Positions 48,333 to 62,045 of a DNA stretch of 64,000 nucleotides are shown one piece after another. The notes under the pieces were generated by a model. The model was not told the DNA's origin. It did no database searches and was given only the letters and a program-made list of their open reading frames with translations. The stretch is taken from contig NC_058046.1 in assembly GCF_020085105.1 (NCBI RefSeq), positions 26,044,675 to 26,108,674 of the forward strand, in the 5' to 3' direction. The position numbers were made by a program, and so were the translations under genes. Origin of the DNA: Siniperca chuatsi. Taxonomy: Eukaryota; Chordata; Actinopteri; Centrarchiformes; Sinipercidae. Numbering within the stretch: the stretch's first letter is position 1; every line of letters begins with the position of its first letter.

Positions 48333-48860
48333 CTTTGAAGGTTTAAAAAGTAAAATATAAAACATGTCGTGTCCCCTACATAAAGAGACATGCATACAAA
48401 AAGCAAAAAAGGAAATACAGTCATTGCCTACAGGTTCCTACAGGTTCCTACAGGTCTAAGCACAGTATGTGCTTAACATAAAAACATAAGTCTGTCTATA
48501 GCATTGTCGTGTTGCTACTCTAATTTGTTGATGATGATGTTGATGTGTTTTTTTTTAATAAATTCGGCTAAACATTTGTTACAGTTCTTGCTCTTTTTGT
48601 TTTCATATTTGGGGATGATGTAAAAAGAAAAATCACGAAAACAAACCCACAATATCTATTAATATGTGCAAAATTACTAACTTATCAAACCAATATGTTG
48701 TACGTTATGTTTACGTATGTATTTTTTTTTAGCTTTATTCTTATTTAATAGTCTACTTACACAGTAGGCTATACAAAGTCTACCTTAATTTGTTAGTCGA
48801 GATTACGAGTTTACGAGGTGCACTTGAACGCAACATTTTACACACAGCTAGCCTACATAA

Positions 48861-48869
48861 ATTGCATCA
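48861..48869 (+). promoter_or_regulatory. psat1: ATF4/CHOP-type amino-acid response element
   Basis: ATTGCATCA, the reverse complement of TGATGCAAT, identical to the classic C/EBP-ATF composite site, 117 bp upstream of the psat1 start codon. Serine-synthesis genes including PSAT1 are established ATF4 targets; activity of this copy is inferred. Confidence 0.65.
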
Positions 48870-48985
48870 ACGCCGAGCGCTGCAGGAGGAGAGTACAAGC
48901 CCAGCAGAAGCTGAGGGGGAAGTCAGTCACATCGCTGAATTAAACGGAGGAAGCATCACTTGAACACAGGAAGTCGTTTGACATC

Positions 48986-51900
48986 ATGGAGCAGAAACAA
49001 ACCATCAACTTTGGCGCTGGACCTGCAAAACTCCCCCAATCCGTAAGTTTAGAGGACATTTTGCTTGTGTAACGTTAATAATATGGCAAAAAGCTGTAAA
49101 AGACAAGCTAACTGTGGTAAGTGAAGTACCGCAAAGAGAAACGTCACTTTCATGAAGAGATCTTCTGTGATGGAGGCTGTTTCTGCAGATGCACGCTTCA
49201 GACGGCTTTTTTGGGTCTCATTTCGAGCCTTGTTATTTAATGTGGTTGATTAAAGCAACGTTCAAAACACAGCATTTACATAATCACGGTGAATCTGTTG
49301 GCCCCCGGCATGCAGTTATGTGAGAAAATGACTGTTGGCTTTAGTGCTGCTGTCTCGGCTTGGCATGTGTCCCCGCAGCTCCAACAGGCTGAAAACAGTG
49401 CGTTGAGTTGCATCAGCCTCATTCATTCATGTGGAAACCTGCTCCTTTGTGCTTCACTGGCAGCTGCAGCAGCAGATCCAGCCTCTAGATGGCAGAAAAA
49501 CACACCACAGCTCTCACTTATCAAACTATATATACATTTTATGGTAAAACAAACACCCAGATAAAAGCAATGTTCTCCCTTTTCTGTGTTTTATCAGTTA
49601 AATAGAGCAGTCCCAGTGTTAGACTTGGGTTTGACAGGCACCTTCTGCTAAATTCAGTTACATTCAGGTCTTTGTAGTTGGCTGAGTCATTTGTGTTTTG
49701 GTCCTTTTTGTAGAAAACTTATTTTTTATTAGGTTTTGTGCAGCTTAGACACATTGCTGTTTTTTTTTTTAAATGTAGTTTCTCACCGTTAACCAAATGT
49801 CACTTAGCTTCGTAGTACTGGAATGAGCCACAGTGGTTATGTCTAAGCTCTAAACAAATCACATCTGGATCATTTTGGTCTGGATAAAATAAAATGCAGA
49901 TAAAGAGCACTATGAATAATACGAATACTAATAATACATTAATTAATTTAATTGTGTTCAGTGGTAAAATGTCCCTGTTAGACTGACTGTACCATTATAC
50001 CACCTTTGTTAATGACAAAATGTTTGTAGTCTTTGAAGAAATACTTTATATGTTGCAGGTGCTGCTTGAAGCACAGAAGGAGCTCCTCAACTACAGCGGC
50101 GTTGGTATTAGTGTTCTCGGTGAGTAGAACTAAAGATGGGTTGCATTTAAGTCATTATGAGACAAAACTACTGTATTCCTCGTGATTTGAAATGAAATAT
50201 TTGTTGTTTAATACATAGCTGTAGCCCATAGCTGACGTGATTAATACACACTGTGTGTTTACCATATGAGTTAAAGAGACTCTGTCCAGATTTATGATAA
50301 CTACAGTGATCTACTCAAAGCAGCTCATCAACAGCATCATCTGCCCTCACAGCTGATCACTGCCTCCTCACGTACTGCAATATGTTCTATAGATGTGTGC
50401 CAGTGTTAAATGACCCAAATATAATCGCAATTTGCTAAAAAGGTGAGTAAATGCCAATGACAGTGAGATTAAATTCAAATGTGTTTGATTCTGTTCAAAC
50501 CAGAGATGAGCCACCGATCATCAGACTTCAACAAAATCCTCAACAAAACAGAGAGTCTCCTGCGAGAGTTGTTGTAAGTGCTTGTTTCACGTGGCTTCTA
50601 CTGTATTATCCTCCTCCTTCAGCCTTTCCTCAATAAAGGAAGGGACAATGGTCATATTGTACTGCAGCACCATCGTAACACTTAATTGTTAATTAATATT
50701 CTGTTCTAGTTGCATAAAACCATCACACTCAGAAATACACAAGAGTAAAATAAGATTAATGCACAGGTAGAATGATGGGAACACTAATATTGCCACATTA
50801 ATATTTACCTGTACGTTCTCGCCCATGTTTTTCAAGTCCTTCTAGTTTTGTTTTGTTTTGTTTTTTTAACATGGTCTGTTTCTCTTCAGGCTCTTCTGTG
50901 CCCAGGCTGTTGATGGCTGAATGCCAAAAAAGTTTAGGGTGTGCAAAGGTAGTGTCAGCCAAGTAGATGTGTTTCTCTGCATAGTTATTAACGTAAGATT
51001 CAAGAGGAGGAGTTGAACCTTGCTGTACTTTTACAGTATTTCAAAAAGTTTGTCATTTTACAAACCACGTGTTTGACTTTTCATGTTTTATGAGTTTAAG
51101 TCCTTTTTTATTGTTAAGGATTTTAAAAGTTTGGATTTAATGCGGTCTAAACCAAACACACAAACTCCTAAAATTGAGTTGAGATAACTTAATGCCATTA
51201 ACAGTAAGCTCATAATGCAGGACAGACAGCACACCATTCAACATAGCATACTAATAAAATCATCATATAAATAAACTATTAAATACATAAAATAGCATAT
51301 ATCTTAATTTGCCAAAGGTTTACAATTCTAAAGTTGAATAACCTAAACACCAGGGCTAAAGGAAAACCCTGAATGAAACATCAAATACAGACTGCTCACT
51401 GAATGGTTTGACTGTCACCAGATCTCAACCCAGTTCATTTTGGACCAACATGTAAGACTGTCGGGAAACAATTTCAACCAGGAAATCATGAGATAAACCA
51501 AAGTAAAGAAACGGAAATCTGTTAAGATACAGTATTTAGATTTGCAAAGATTTTGCGAAGATTTAGATTTACCACAAATAATTACAAAGATAACAGTAAG
51601 CTTAACAACAAAATGTACATACTATTATTATATTGTAAATATATGTTATTAAAATTTCTTTCATGCTAAAATTCATGCTAAGGTTGCTTTTATTTTCTCA
51701 GAATTGGTCAGAATGGACTGACTCTAGAAATCCCTTCTGTAAGACTTGATGGTTGTGTGTTTTTTTCTAAGTCATTCTTAAAGAAACAGACACCATACAG
51801 TCAATTCTAATCTACTTTTTAAATGGTGTCAATAACCTTGGTTTTATACTGACATTTTACCATTTCCATTAAATGCACCAGAATGTTTAACTGTGAAGAA

Positions 51901-54900
51901 ACAAGACACAGTTGCACGTTTTAATTGTAATATTTCATCCACACCTGTGCTTCACCTGATGACGGTCTGTCTCAACTGTACACAGTGTTTAATACAGTGA
52001 CCTTATGTCTTCACAGAAACATCCCAGACAACTACAAGGTGATGTTTCTACAGGGCGGCGGGTCTGGACAGTTCAGCGCTGTTCCTCTTAACCTGATTGG
52101 CCTTAAAGAGGACAAGTGTGCCGATTACCTGGTGACCGGCACATGGTCAGCAAAAGCAGCAAAAGAAGCTGAGAAATACGGCAAAGTCAACATTGTCCAC
52201 CCGAAGCTGGATAGTTACACGAGTGAGTCTGTGTGCATGGGGAAATGTCTTAATGCGATTTGTGTTAATACAGAATAATAATGGTCTTCTTCGCCTATTC
52301 TAACAAAAAGAAGAAGAAGAAAAATCAAACAATAACTGCCACCACCACCATTTTTACAATAGCAAGCATGTATTAGTGACAAGGTTTAGTCCCAGAATGG
52401 AGGTTTTGTTATTCAAGTCATTTCTTGGATGACACAAAGAATTTAAAATTTAGTTTTGTTTTTGTTTATTTGTTTTAAAGTTCAATTTAAATGCCATCAC
52501 CGCCCACATCAAAAAATAGTGTTCAGCTCTTATGAGTTGGTCATTGTCATTCAAGCTGCATTAGGATGGTCCCCCCGCAAAATCTGGCTGTGTGTTCAGG
52601 CTGTTACATAATGAACAATAGAGCCAACTACCAGTGAAAGACTCTGGTATGCGAGCAGCCTTTTCCACATGGTTGTGTCTGATTGGTTTTCAGTGGGGTT
52701 CTGCTTTATCGAATGTTTGGAGGCAATTTTACAGTGTTTTTGGAATTACATTTAATTGGAAATGTAAAATAAATTTTACACATATGGAATAAAAGATAAT
52801 GTAATACAAAATCCAAATCCAAATATGTTGCTCCTTCTGTCTGTTCTCAGACAGGCTGAAACCTTCACAATCTTTCATCACCAGGAACAGGAGTCTCTCT
52901 TTTTTTTTTTTTTTTTTCTGAACACCTGGTCCTGCAGACAACAGGCACACCTAAGAAAAAGATCTAGAAAGATAAAAATATCCACCCCCTAGTTTGAGAA
53001 AGGGGCTGTGAGGTGTATTTGCACAAGCATTCAGGATGACATACTGTATATATTACTGTTTTTAGCAATGTGGCTTTATGGATGGCAACGTCGGTTCACC
53101 GCTTTGGTCCTTTTTGAAATATTTTAACTGCTGGATGAATTGCCGTGAACTTTTGTAAAAACATTTATGGTCCCCACAGGATGAATTCCTCTGGCTTTGG
53201 TGATCCCCTGACTTTCCCTCTAGTTCCACCAGCAGACGGACATTTTTGTTTTTTTTTAGGGGAATGTCTCGACAACCATTTGATGGCTTGAAATTTGGCA
53301 CAGATATCTATGGTGCCCAGATGATTAATCCATTCTCAGCTGTACTTTATGTTAGCACGCTTGCACGCTAACCTAAGATCATGAACATGGCAAGCTTTAT
53401 ATAAATATTGTCATTGTAGACATGTTAGTATTTACACAGTTCAGTCTCACAGAGCTGCTGGTGTAGCTGCAGACTCTTTAGTCTTGTTTAACTATGTTCT
53501 GTTGTTGCTCCTTCCAGAAATTCCCGACCCCAGGAGCTGGACCCTGAACCCCTCGGCCTCCTACGTGTACTACTGCTGCAACGAGACGGTCCACGGTGTG
53601 GAATACAACTTCACGCCTGAAACAAACGGGGTGGTCCTTGTCAGCGACATGTCCTCCAACTTTCTGTCCCGACCTGTGGATGTGTCCAAGGTGAAGACAA
53701 GAATGACCTTTTAAAAAAAAAAAAAAAATTCAACTCTTTTGCTTCTGGGCCCCTTTTCCCCAAATGTCCATACTGATTGTATAAACAGTCTGGAAAACCT
53801 TTATTGTCCCTAAACTGTGAGTGAAATTTCATTGGCAACAAGAGCACCCATCCAAAAGCCAAAACAAGACACACAAAATGCTGATGTTAAAAACATATAC
53901 AAGATAAAATAATTTAAGTAATAATAAGATTGCGTAAGGTAAGATATTAGAAAGAGAAAATAAGAGAGAAATCATAGAAAAATAAACGACAAATGAAGAT
54001 CTAGCCTTGTTAGCATGCTAAGATGCTGAATGCTACATGCTAAACATCAGCATGTTAATATCAAATACCTGTTCACATGTTAACATGATAATGTCAGCAT
54101 GGTGGATTATCATTTAGCTCTAAGCAGCCCTAGTACAACTGAGCCTGCTAAAGTACGTACAGCTTAGACTGAACAAAGCGGAGCCAAGTCTGACAATGTA
54201 GAGCTGAGTCTGAGATGTCGTAAAATAGCCACCGTAGAGGATAAACCCTTTTGACACTGCCTTTCCTCTTGTGATCCCCTCAAGCCAAATGTAACAGTTT
54301 TTGCTCCCCAAAACGATAACGTGGTTATAGAGAGTCATATTTTAATGTGTCCTCTTGCATGGTTTAGTTTGGGCTGATTTTCGCCGGGGCTCAGAAGAAT
54401 GTGGGCTGTGCCGGGGTAACTGTGGTCATCGTGCGAGAGGACTTGTTAGGCCACGCTCTGAAAGAGTGTCCCATTGTCCTGGACTACAAGGTGCAGGCTG
54501 AAATGAACTCCCTCTACAACACACCGCCGTGTTTCAGGTACAGACTCACCTCTGTTTTTAACGTTAGAAGCTCCTCTGTTTCCTACAGATGAAGGATTAT
54601 CTATATATTAGTAGCTAGGTTAAAGACATTTGTAAAATGTACATGTTTCACAATTTTAAAAAACAAAACATGCTGAACTTTTTACTGATTTCTATGTGTG
54701 TCTCCTGGAATTGCTGGTTGCATTTTTCACCAGACAAGTTTTAAAGGAATAATTCAACATTTTGGGGACTCGGATTATTTGCTTTCTTGCCGAGAGTTCG
54801 ATGAGAAGATTGATACAACTGCCATGTCTGTCTGTTAAATATGAAGCTACAGGCAGCCGCTGGTTAGCTCTTAGCTTAGCATAAAGACTGGAAACGGGGG

Positions 54901-56852
54901 GTGGGGGGAGCTAGCCTGGATCTTTCCGAAGGTAAAAAACAAACAAAAAAAACCAGTTTTTTACATTTTGTTTTATGGATGGATAAGGCAAACAAGACAA
55001 TATAACATGTTAAATAGTGAGAATTAACCTTATTTCCAGTCCTTACTGTGTGCTAAGCTAAGCTAACCGGCTGCTGGCTATAGCCTTATATGTCTTTGAG
55101 ACTCTACATGAGAGTAGTATTGATTTTCTCATCAAACTCTCAGCAGGAAAGCAAACAAGCGTGTTTCCCAAAATATTGAACTATTCCTTTTTAAGGCTAT
55201 ATAAAAACATTTCACTATCATCCTGTAAAAATGTTTTCATAACTTAATTTTGATGTAAGGAAGGGAAAACACAGACAGTAGCAACAGTAATTCTTACTAC
55301 TTTGTGTGTTTTGTCGGTTCAGTATCTACATCATGGGTCTGGTTCTAGAGTGGATTAAGAACAATGGCGGCAGCGGTGCCATGGAGAAGCTCAGCAAGCA
55401 GAAGTCCTCCATGATTTATGACCTCATCAACGCCTCTAATGGTTTCTATGTGTAAGTATCACAAAACTTCAGCAGCAGATGTTAAGGTCAAAACATAAAA
55501 CTCTGGGAATGTTATATACTGTGAACCATCAGTGTCAGTCCAGGTCCACAGTCTATTTCACGCTTTACTGTATCTGCAACAACAAGCTTTAAAACTTGAA
55601 TCCACCTGTATCAGCATGAAATACTGTACAGCATGCCCGGCTGAATGATGGTCAAACTCTTCAACTGATGGTTCACAAAAGGTATAATGAAGAACGAAAT
55701 GCACAATACTGTAGCTCAAAGAGCTAAAAAGGAAAATAAAAACCTTACCATCATTTGGTATCCTAACACTGTAGCTTTATAATCCTCCAGTGACATTAGA
55801 CTAACAAGCTTTTAAGATATTGCAATATAAATCTCAGACTGATGATGAATTACTATTTATACTTCAATCATGAATTACTCTTTATCTTTAACTTGACAAA
55901 ATGTCAAGCTCTAATAGAGGGCTACATGTCAGCATATTTAACTTAATAAATGGTCACTTTTAAGCTACAATCAAGACAAACATAACAGTCTCGATGTTTT
56001 CACTGTGCATTTACACTTCCAACAATTCACCTTCAAAATAAGAGCTCTCTTTCATAATATAACTATAAGGAAAAATAACGCAGCCTCAAGAAAAATACCT
56101 AATGTAATGTGTACACATGAATAACAACAAATTACTTGAGTATAGGCTACTAGACCAAACTAAAGGTGATTTACATCAAAGCCTAGCCTATTACCGGATA
56201 ACCCCCCCTTGAATTATTTTATTATTAACATAATCTTTTTTTTTTTCTTTTTTGCCTTGCAAACGATGCTTTTTACAGTTAGACAATAACTGCACACACT
56301 TTATAGTCTACAATGAGAGTAACTAAGTAAAATTAAAACTAGAACTACAGAACCTCCATCTGTGCCCACCTGTCCAGGTGTCCTGTAGACGAGGCTTGTC
56401 GAAGCCGCATGAATGTACCGTTTCGTGTGGGAAAGAAAGAGGGAGATGACGCCTTGGAAAAGAAGTTTCTGGACGGCGCATTCAAACGTGGCATGATATC
56501 GCTGAAAGGACACAGGTTAGTTTGTCAAACACATGCCTCCTTTAATTAATACCTACTTTGTTGCTATATTCATGGGTTAGTAGAGAGAATACCGGGTCCT
56601 GAATTTTTTCACAAGTTATGTAAAGTTAAACATGAACACCAGTAGCTGGATGCATAATGGATTTGTTTTCTTGTAATGACTCTGTTACAGAGCTACTTCT
56701 CCTTTTTTTGTAAACCTTTGCAAACATGACGGTTTGTCTCCCCCTGCAGGTCAGTTGGAGGAATTCGTGCATCTTTGTACAATGCTGTAACAGTGGAGGA
56801 CACTGAAGCCCTGACTGCCTATATGAAAGAATTCCTGAAAGAGCACCAATAA
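48986..56852 (+). CDS. psat1: Phosphoserine aminotransferase 1, 9 coding exons
   Basis: Cytosolic PLP enzyme converting 3-phosphohydroxypyruvate and glutamate to phosphoserine and 2-oxoglutarate, step two of serine synthesis. Exons: 48986-49042, 50059-50119, 50504-50573, 52017-52222, 53518-53690, 54368-54537, 55323-55451, 56378-56515, 56750-56852; phases agree and give 368 aa (human 370). Marks in order: [11 protein letters not shown] at the start, [15 protein letters not shown] (phosphate/PLP binding), [11 protein letters not shown], the PLP lysine K199 in [18 protein letters not shown], and the C-terminal [11 protein letters not shown]. No broken exon or missing key residue was found. Introns hold several transposon relics. 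An amino-acid response element lies in the promoter. It is the last supported gene in the window. Confidence 0.96.
53062..53470 (-). repeat. Teleost interspersed repeat, psat1 intron copy
   Basis: Reverse-strand relative of the repeat at 61620-62040: both contain a GATGAATTC...TTTGGTGATC...TGACTTT...CTAG arrangement. It also carries GTTAGCACGCTTGCACGCTAAC. Confidence 0.55.
54001..54170. repeat. GCATGCTAA-rich repeat fragment
   Basis: Multiple TTAGCATGCTAA, ATGCTAAACATCAGCATG and ACATGTTAACATG words, like the start of the repeat at 61620. It is a separate fragment in the next psat1 intron. Confidence 0.5.
54743..55190. mobile_element. 448-bp terminal-inverted-repeat element in psat1
   Basis: Left AAAGGAATAATTCAACATTT (to GGG) and right CCCAAAATATTGAACTATTC (to CTTT) are inverted repeats with two mismatches in 24 bp. 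The interior has the GCTTAGCATAAAGACTGGAA and GCTAAGCTAAGCTAACCGGC phrases of a very common teleost non-autonomous element. Confidence 0.75.
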
Positions 56853-56853
56853 A
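56848..56853 (+). terminator. psat1: AATAAA overlapping the psat1 stop codon
   Basis: The stop TAA sits inside AATAAAA. It is probably coincidental; a later signal (AATAAA near 57502) is a more plausible polyA site. Confidence 0.2.
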
Positions 56854-57509
56854 ACAGGCCACACTAAAAGTCAGCTGATGTCACACAGTGGCATTTAATT
56901 ACTCCAGTACAGTTACAAAAAAACCCCTCGTGTTTACCTCTAGTTGAGATCCATGTTGGATCTGTAAGGTGCACCTTTAGACACTTGTCTCATTGTTGCT
57001 AATAAGCTTTAACCACTACTGTTGCCAGAAATGTCTTAATTACATCTGTGTTTCATACAGTTACTCTTTTGAATGCATTTATTGACTAACAGTGCTTTGA
57101 TATACATACTGTACGTAATTCCTATTACTCGTTCAAAATATATTTACATTTCAGTAAATCTAACTTGGCAATACTTTTTTTTGTAGCGTCATTTCTTCGA
57201 GTGCTGTTTTACAATGGACCACATTTTGTAATTTAAAACCGTTATCAACCAATATCAGTGAGTGATCATTTCTCACTTCTGAGAACAGAGGAGCAGTGCT
57301 AAACAACCAAACTGCTGGCCTGCTCGTGAAAAACCTGTGAAAAACACGATTTCTCACTTATCTCTATTATTTAGCCATGCAGACAGTTTTGGTGTTGTTT
57401 GCCCAGGTTTTTAAGATATCAGTGTCCGAGATTTCTGCCTCCACAGCAATACAGTGGAGGTGAATGGAATTTTGTCTGTGGCGCTCCCGTTAATGAAAAT
57501 ATAATAAAT

Positions 57510-58640
57510 CAATATGCTCAGCTTTGTTTTGGTATGGATGGAACAATGTTACAAACACAGGAGTGCTGTTGACATAATGAAGCACAACAATGTAGCCAAG
57601 AGGCGGTACCATATTCCAAACAGTAATCAATAATGAATATTGTAGGCGCTTGCAACATCAAAACAAATCTTGCTGAACATAATTATTATCACACAAAACA
57701 CATCAGGTCACAAGGTCACATCAGTGGAACAAACATTCACCTCCATTGTATTGGGGTGGAGGCAGAAAATCCCAGATATGGATATTCCAAAACCAGGGCA
57801 AATAAAACCAAACCTTTTACAAAGAAGGTCCAATGTACTTGTTTCAGATAGAGACAGGGATTATGAACTCATACATGACCAGCTGTTATCATGTGACCGC
57901 AATTCCATACTTGGGTCACGTGATAACAACCTAACTATCTCCACGACAACTGAGCAACTCCATCTGCTAACGAGGGCCACGAGATGCGATTTAAAGCTTT
58001 GGAAACAAAAAGTAAGTTTGACCATGTTGAGGATTTTTTTTTTTTGTCAACCTGCTGTTTCCAAGGTCAAGAAGGGACCTGCAAGCTAAAAACCAAAAAT
58101 ATCTGCATGGCTAGATGCTGATGGCCAGTGGTAAGCGAGAAAACATTTTTTGTAATTTGGGTGAACTGACATTTTAACCAACAACAATCATCTACCAATT
58201 GTGTTAGCCAAAGATAAAATGTGACTTTCCTAATAACTCTTAATTTGCAGATTGACACCCTCTGGACTCAAAATCCTTCTGGCTTTTAAAAAAAACAATT
58301 TTAGCAGCTGAAAATCTTTCTGCAGTAATGCAGACGTATTAGTGTACTGCAGGTGTGGTTACAAGTGTAACAGAGTATGCTTCTGGCCACACACAACCAA
58401 TTCCATCAGTCATGCTGTGTGGCGCAACAGACTTGAAACTTTCAACCAGAGAGGGCAGTGAAAATTTGCTTTTTAGCCTGGTGTTAAGTTACTCTTAAAT
58501 AATAATATGCAGCACAACTATTTTACAAGCACAGTTAGTCTTTTCCATGTGAGGTTAAGCAGTCACGTCCTACTGCTTCATTGCCCACTGACAGCAAAAA
58601 CATCCCGGTATGTAGGAGTGAACAGGTCTATATAACATCA
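57510..58640. other. Intergenic, nothing recognised
   Basis: AT-rich sequence downstream of psat1 without supported exons. Longer open frames (such as 57670-58089) have no splice context and look like chance. Confidence 0.5.
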
Positions 58641-58645
58641 GCAGG

Positions 58646-58810
58646 GCGGCAGGATGGCTTCATGGTGAGAGAGACCGTCCTCCATCTGGATGTCCAGAGG
58701 CCAGGTCCCTGCTGCGTTCACCCCGCTGAGGCAGCTCTTCAGCAAGACACTGCAGCTGTGCCAGCTCCAGGAGCACTTGAGTGCGTCTGACCCTGACCTT
58801 TGACCTCCCT
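58646..58810 (+). repeat. tRNA-derived SINE relic
   Basis: Carries an A-box-like stretch (GGATGGCTTCATGGTGAGAG), a B-box-like stretch (GGCCAGGTCCCTGC) about 40 bp later, and CTTCAGCAAGACACTG, a phrase of common fish tRNA-SINEs. The open frames on both strands here are from the SINE. Confidence 0.5.
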
Positions 58811-59344
58811 GGAGGCGAAGCAAAACAGGAAGGGCAGAAGGTGGCAAAATGAGAATTTCATTACAGGGATCAATGATGTAACATATCCTTACAGGCTACT
58901 AAAAATACAAAATTATTATGTAGGTTTGGTTCACAATGACTGAAACATTTTTTGAGAAAATGTCTGTTGTGAGGGGATTGTGTGAGCTGTGGTGTGTGTG
59001 TGTGTGTTTGCTTTATTTTTCTGACTCTTTCCTACTTCGTATGGGAGTGTCATGACCGACCCCAAACCTGCCAACAGCTCTTCTCCAGTTCCTCACTGTC
59101 TGTTTCATCACTCAACATCACTTTATCTGTGATAGGCCTCTGTGGCTTATGCAACCCTTTTAAAGCCCACCAGACTGAAAAAACAAAACAAAGCCGACTG
59201 GACAATGCTAGAATGAATGCGTTCAAATTAAAAGAATAACTAAAAACAAGGTTGTTAAACATTGAAAGACATCGCATTCAAAATGCATGCAAGTAGTTGG
59301 ATATAGCAGATATTTATCTGAAAACATAATAAATAAATCAACAT

Positions 59345-59425
59345 AATCATTTTTGTTTATAGAGCACTTTCCAAAACCCAGGTTCCAAAGTGTTTTACAC
59401 AAGGCAGAAAATAAAAATCAACAAT
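59345..59425. repeat. Retroposon 3' end fragment
   Basis: TTTATAGAGCACTTTCCAAA then CCAAAGTGTTTTACA, resembling tails of common fish LINE/SINE families, followed by an A-rich stretch to about 59600. Confidence 0.4.
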
Positions 59426-59599
59426 TAGAAAATAAAATATAGAAGACAGAATTAAATAAGTAAAACAAATTCCAATGATGTAAGACAAAATAAATAAAGA
59501 CACAATTGAGGTAAAATCAAGTTCAAAGAAAGAAAAGCTCAGTTAAAATCAAGATAAGCTTTTAAATAAAAGTTTGTTTTAAGAAGAGATATAAAAGAG

Positions 59600-61600
59600 G
59601 ATACTGACTCATAACTCATAAGATGCCCAAATATTTAGAGTCTCACCCACATTGCTGCTAACAAGCTTGAACATAAATGAAACTAGAAGATGTTTTTGCT
59701 GCAAATGACCTCTAGGTGGAAGTGTTCATCAAGAAACTTAGAGGTGATCAAATAGGTGGTATGACTAATTTCATAGTGATGTCTGATGTTGGCCAACCCA
59801 TTAAATGAGGCTTTACTGGCATATTTCGATTAAATCATGTTGCTAAAGCATAAACAATAAATAGCATATAATAGACAGCATATAATAATAGAATAACAAT
59901 AGTGTCTGATAATAGACAATATGGTAATACACAAAATACCCAAAAACGATAAACAAAACATGGGTTGAAACAACTAATTACTGATAATTACTCACTTCAG
60001 AAAAAGAGAGAAGGAAAATTAATTGTATTGTATTCTCGCTCTCATGCCTGCATGCACAAACACACACACATGCATGCACACACACACACGCACGCACACT
60101 GATGCCTGTGGTATCCTCTGATAAGGTCAACTCACCACCACAGGCAAAGGTTCCTCAACTAAAGAACAAAATCTGTATCCTATCCGAAAATACACATCTC
60201 TGCTTCATAATGTTTCGACAGAGAGACAGTCTCCAAATGATTAGAACTCAGTGTAGTTGCATTTCACTTTCCACTGAAAATATATCCATATTAGACGCAG
60301 AAAATCATGTTGTTTACAGTTATTGTTGTAAGGCACATGATATGATTCACTTTCCAGGAGCTGGACATTTTAGGTGATTAGCAGGAATAACTCTCCAGAT
60401 GACTGCCATCCTGATGTAGACTTGTGTAAAAAGGCTATTAGTGTGGGGTGGGCATGGTGTTAATAGAGCATGAGATGCACCGTTATGTCAGTGCTTTTAT
60501 ATTTCATGCTTTACAACTCATAACAGTGCATTAATGGTTGTATGGGTGGAATAAGTGGGAATTGAGCTATTAACCTGGAAGCCTCTCAACATGTTTTCAG
60601 GCTTAGCATCCGTGTTATGTTACAACCTGCTTTTTTTAGAAGCAAGATCCTTTAAGTGATATTTCTCATTAAGTTCTTTTCCCCCCTCATAGATTTAATG
60701 ATCATGATCATGAAGTGTAACCTCTGAAACTACTAGCGACTAGTTGGTGACCACAGAAAAAAAAGCAACCAGCTACTTTTCTTACTTTCATTTTGAAATG
60801 TAATGAAACACAAGGTAAAGTTGATCCAGGAGTTATTATTTTATATAACATCCCAGATGATTCTTTTCAAAAAGTAATTTTGGCTGTTAGCAAATATCAA
60901 TACCAAGAGCAGGGGAGAAAGTCTGAATGCTGGTGTTGACTGTGGATCCCCCGGGTGGGAGATGTTGGACCTGCTGCGAAGGTTTGTGTGCTGATAGGTA
61001 AAAATCTTCTGCCAGAGTGAGGTATTGCTTTAAGCCAGATGAGTTTTGTGTTGGTATGATACATTTCTACCTGCAGCTTTCTAAGGCTTAAGTCTAGCAG
61101 CTTGTCTTAGTTCATGGTCATCTTCAACGGTGGCCTTGGTTGCCTTCATGCTCCCATCATCTGCAGGAACTTCGCTCATTTTTGTCTAGTCATCAGTGAA
61201 CCTTTCTTTGCCACCTCCTGTTAGAGCCACAGGGGCATAAACACACATCTGAGCTCCTTTACTTCCATCTTTAGCTTTTCAGCTTAATTTGGTGGCTACT
61301 CTTCAGCGTACCAAGACCTGAGGCACTCTGCATTTTCAGCAAGTGCACAGGCAGTTAGCTTATTCCCTGTGTGTGTTTTTAGCTCAGCTCCTAGTTTATC
61401 TAACCTCTCCTGGCACCCTTCATGGCCATGGTGCTTCAGATCATGGGAAGAGGATGTCTATTGTGATGATGTACAAGATGGGAACTTGAAAATGTGCAAT
61501 TCTGTGTTTGGATCAAGGTGTAGTGCAACTTTGGATATTGAAACAAGACTAAGAGTCTTCAGCCATGCTAGTGGCTCTGTGAAGCTGCATTTAGGAATAG
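59600..61600. other. Intergenic, nothing recognised
   Basis: AT-rich, with a short mixed CA/GCAC run at 60058-60100. No supported gene. Confidence 0.5.
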
Positions 61601-61619
61601 CAGTGCTTTGGGTTAAATG

Positions 61620-62045
61620 CTAACATCAGCATGCTAACATGCTCACAATAACAATGTCAATATGTTGATGTTTAGCAGAAATAATGTCTACCATGTTCAT
61701 CATCTTAGCTTAGTGTATTAGCATGCTAACCTTTACTATTTAGCACTAAACAGAAAGTACATCTCAGGCTGATGGAAATGGCATTAGTTTTGCAATTATT
61801 TAGTCATTAACCAAAGTATCTGACAAATTGAAATTTTGACCTGATGATGGTGCTAGATGAAAAGTCAGTGGATCATCAAAGTGATTAGAATTCATCCTGA
61901 GGGGAACATACAGGAATTCATGGAAATCCATCCAAGAGTTGTGGAGACAAGATCGCTCATTAGAGGTGTTGATGATGAAGCTGTAGAACTTGTACAGTCC
62001 ATTAAAAAAAGCCTGCTGCTGTGGGCTGCAACAGCCACTGGAGGG
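61620..62045 (+). repeat. Widespread teleost interspersed repeat
   Basis: Begins with GCTAACATCAGCATGCTAAC words and continues through AAATTTTGACCTGATGATGG, GCTAGATGAAAAGTCAGTGG and ATTCATCCTGAGGGGAAC, phrases of a very common fish repeat. Another copy is inverted in psat1 (53062-53470). Confidence 0.65.

Noticed and set aside
58581-58790. Open frames with GC-rich coding-like look
   Set aside because: The segment fits a tRNA-derived SINE better, with box A/B-like words.
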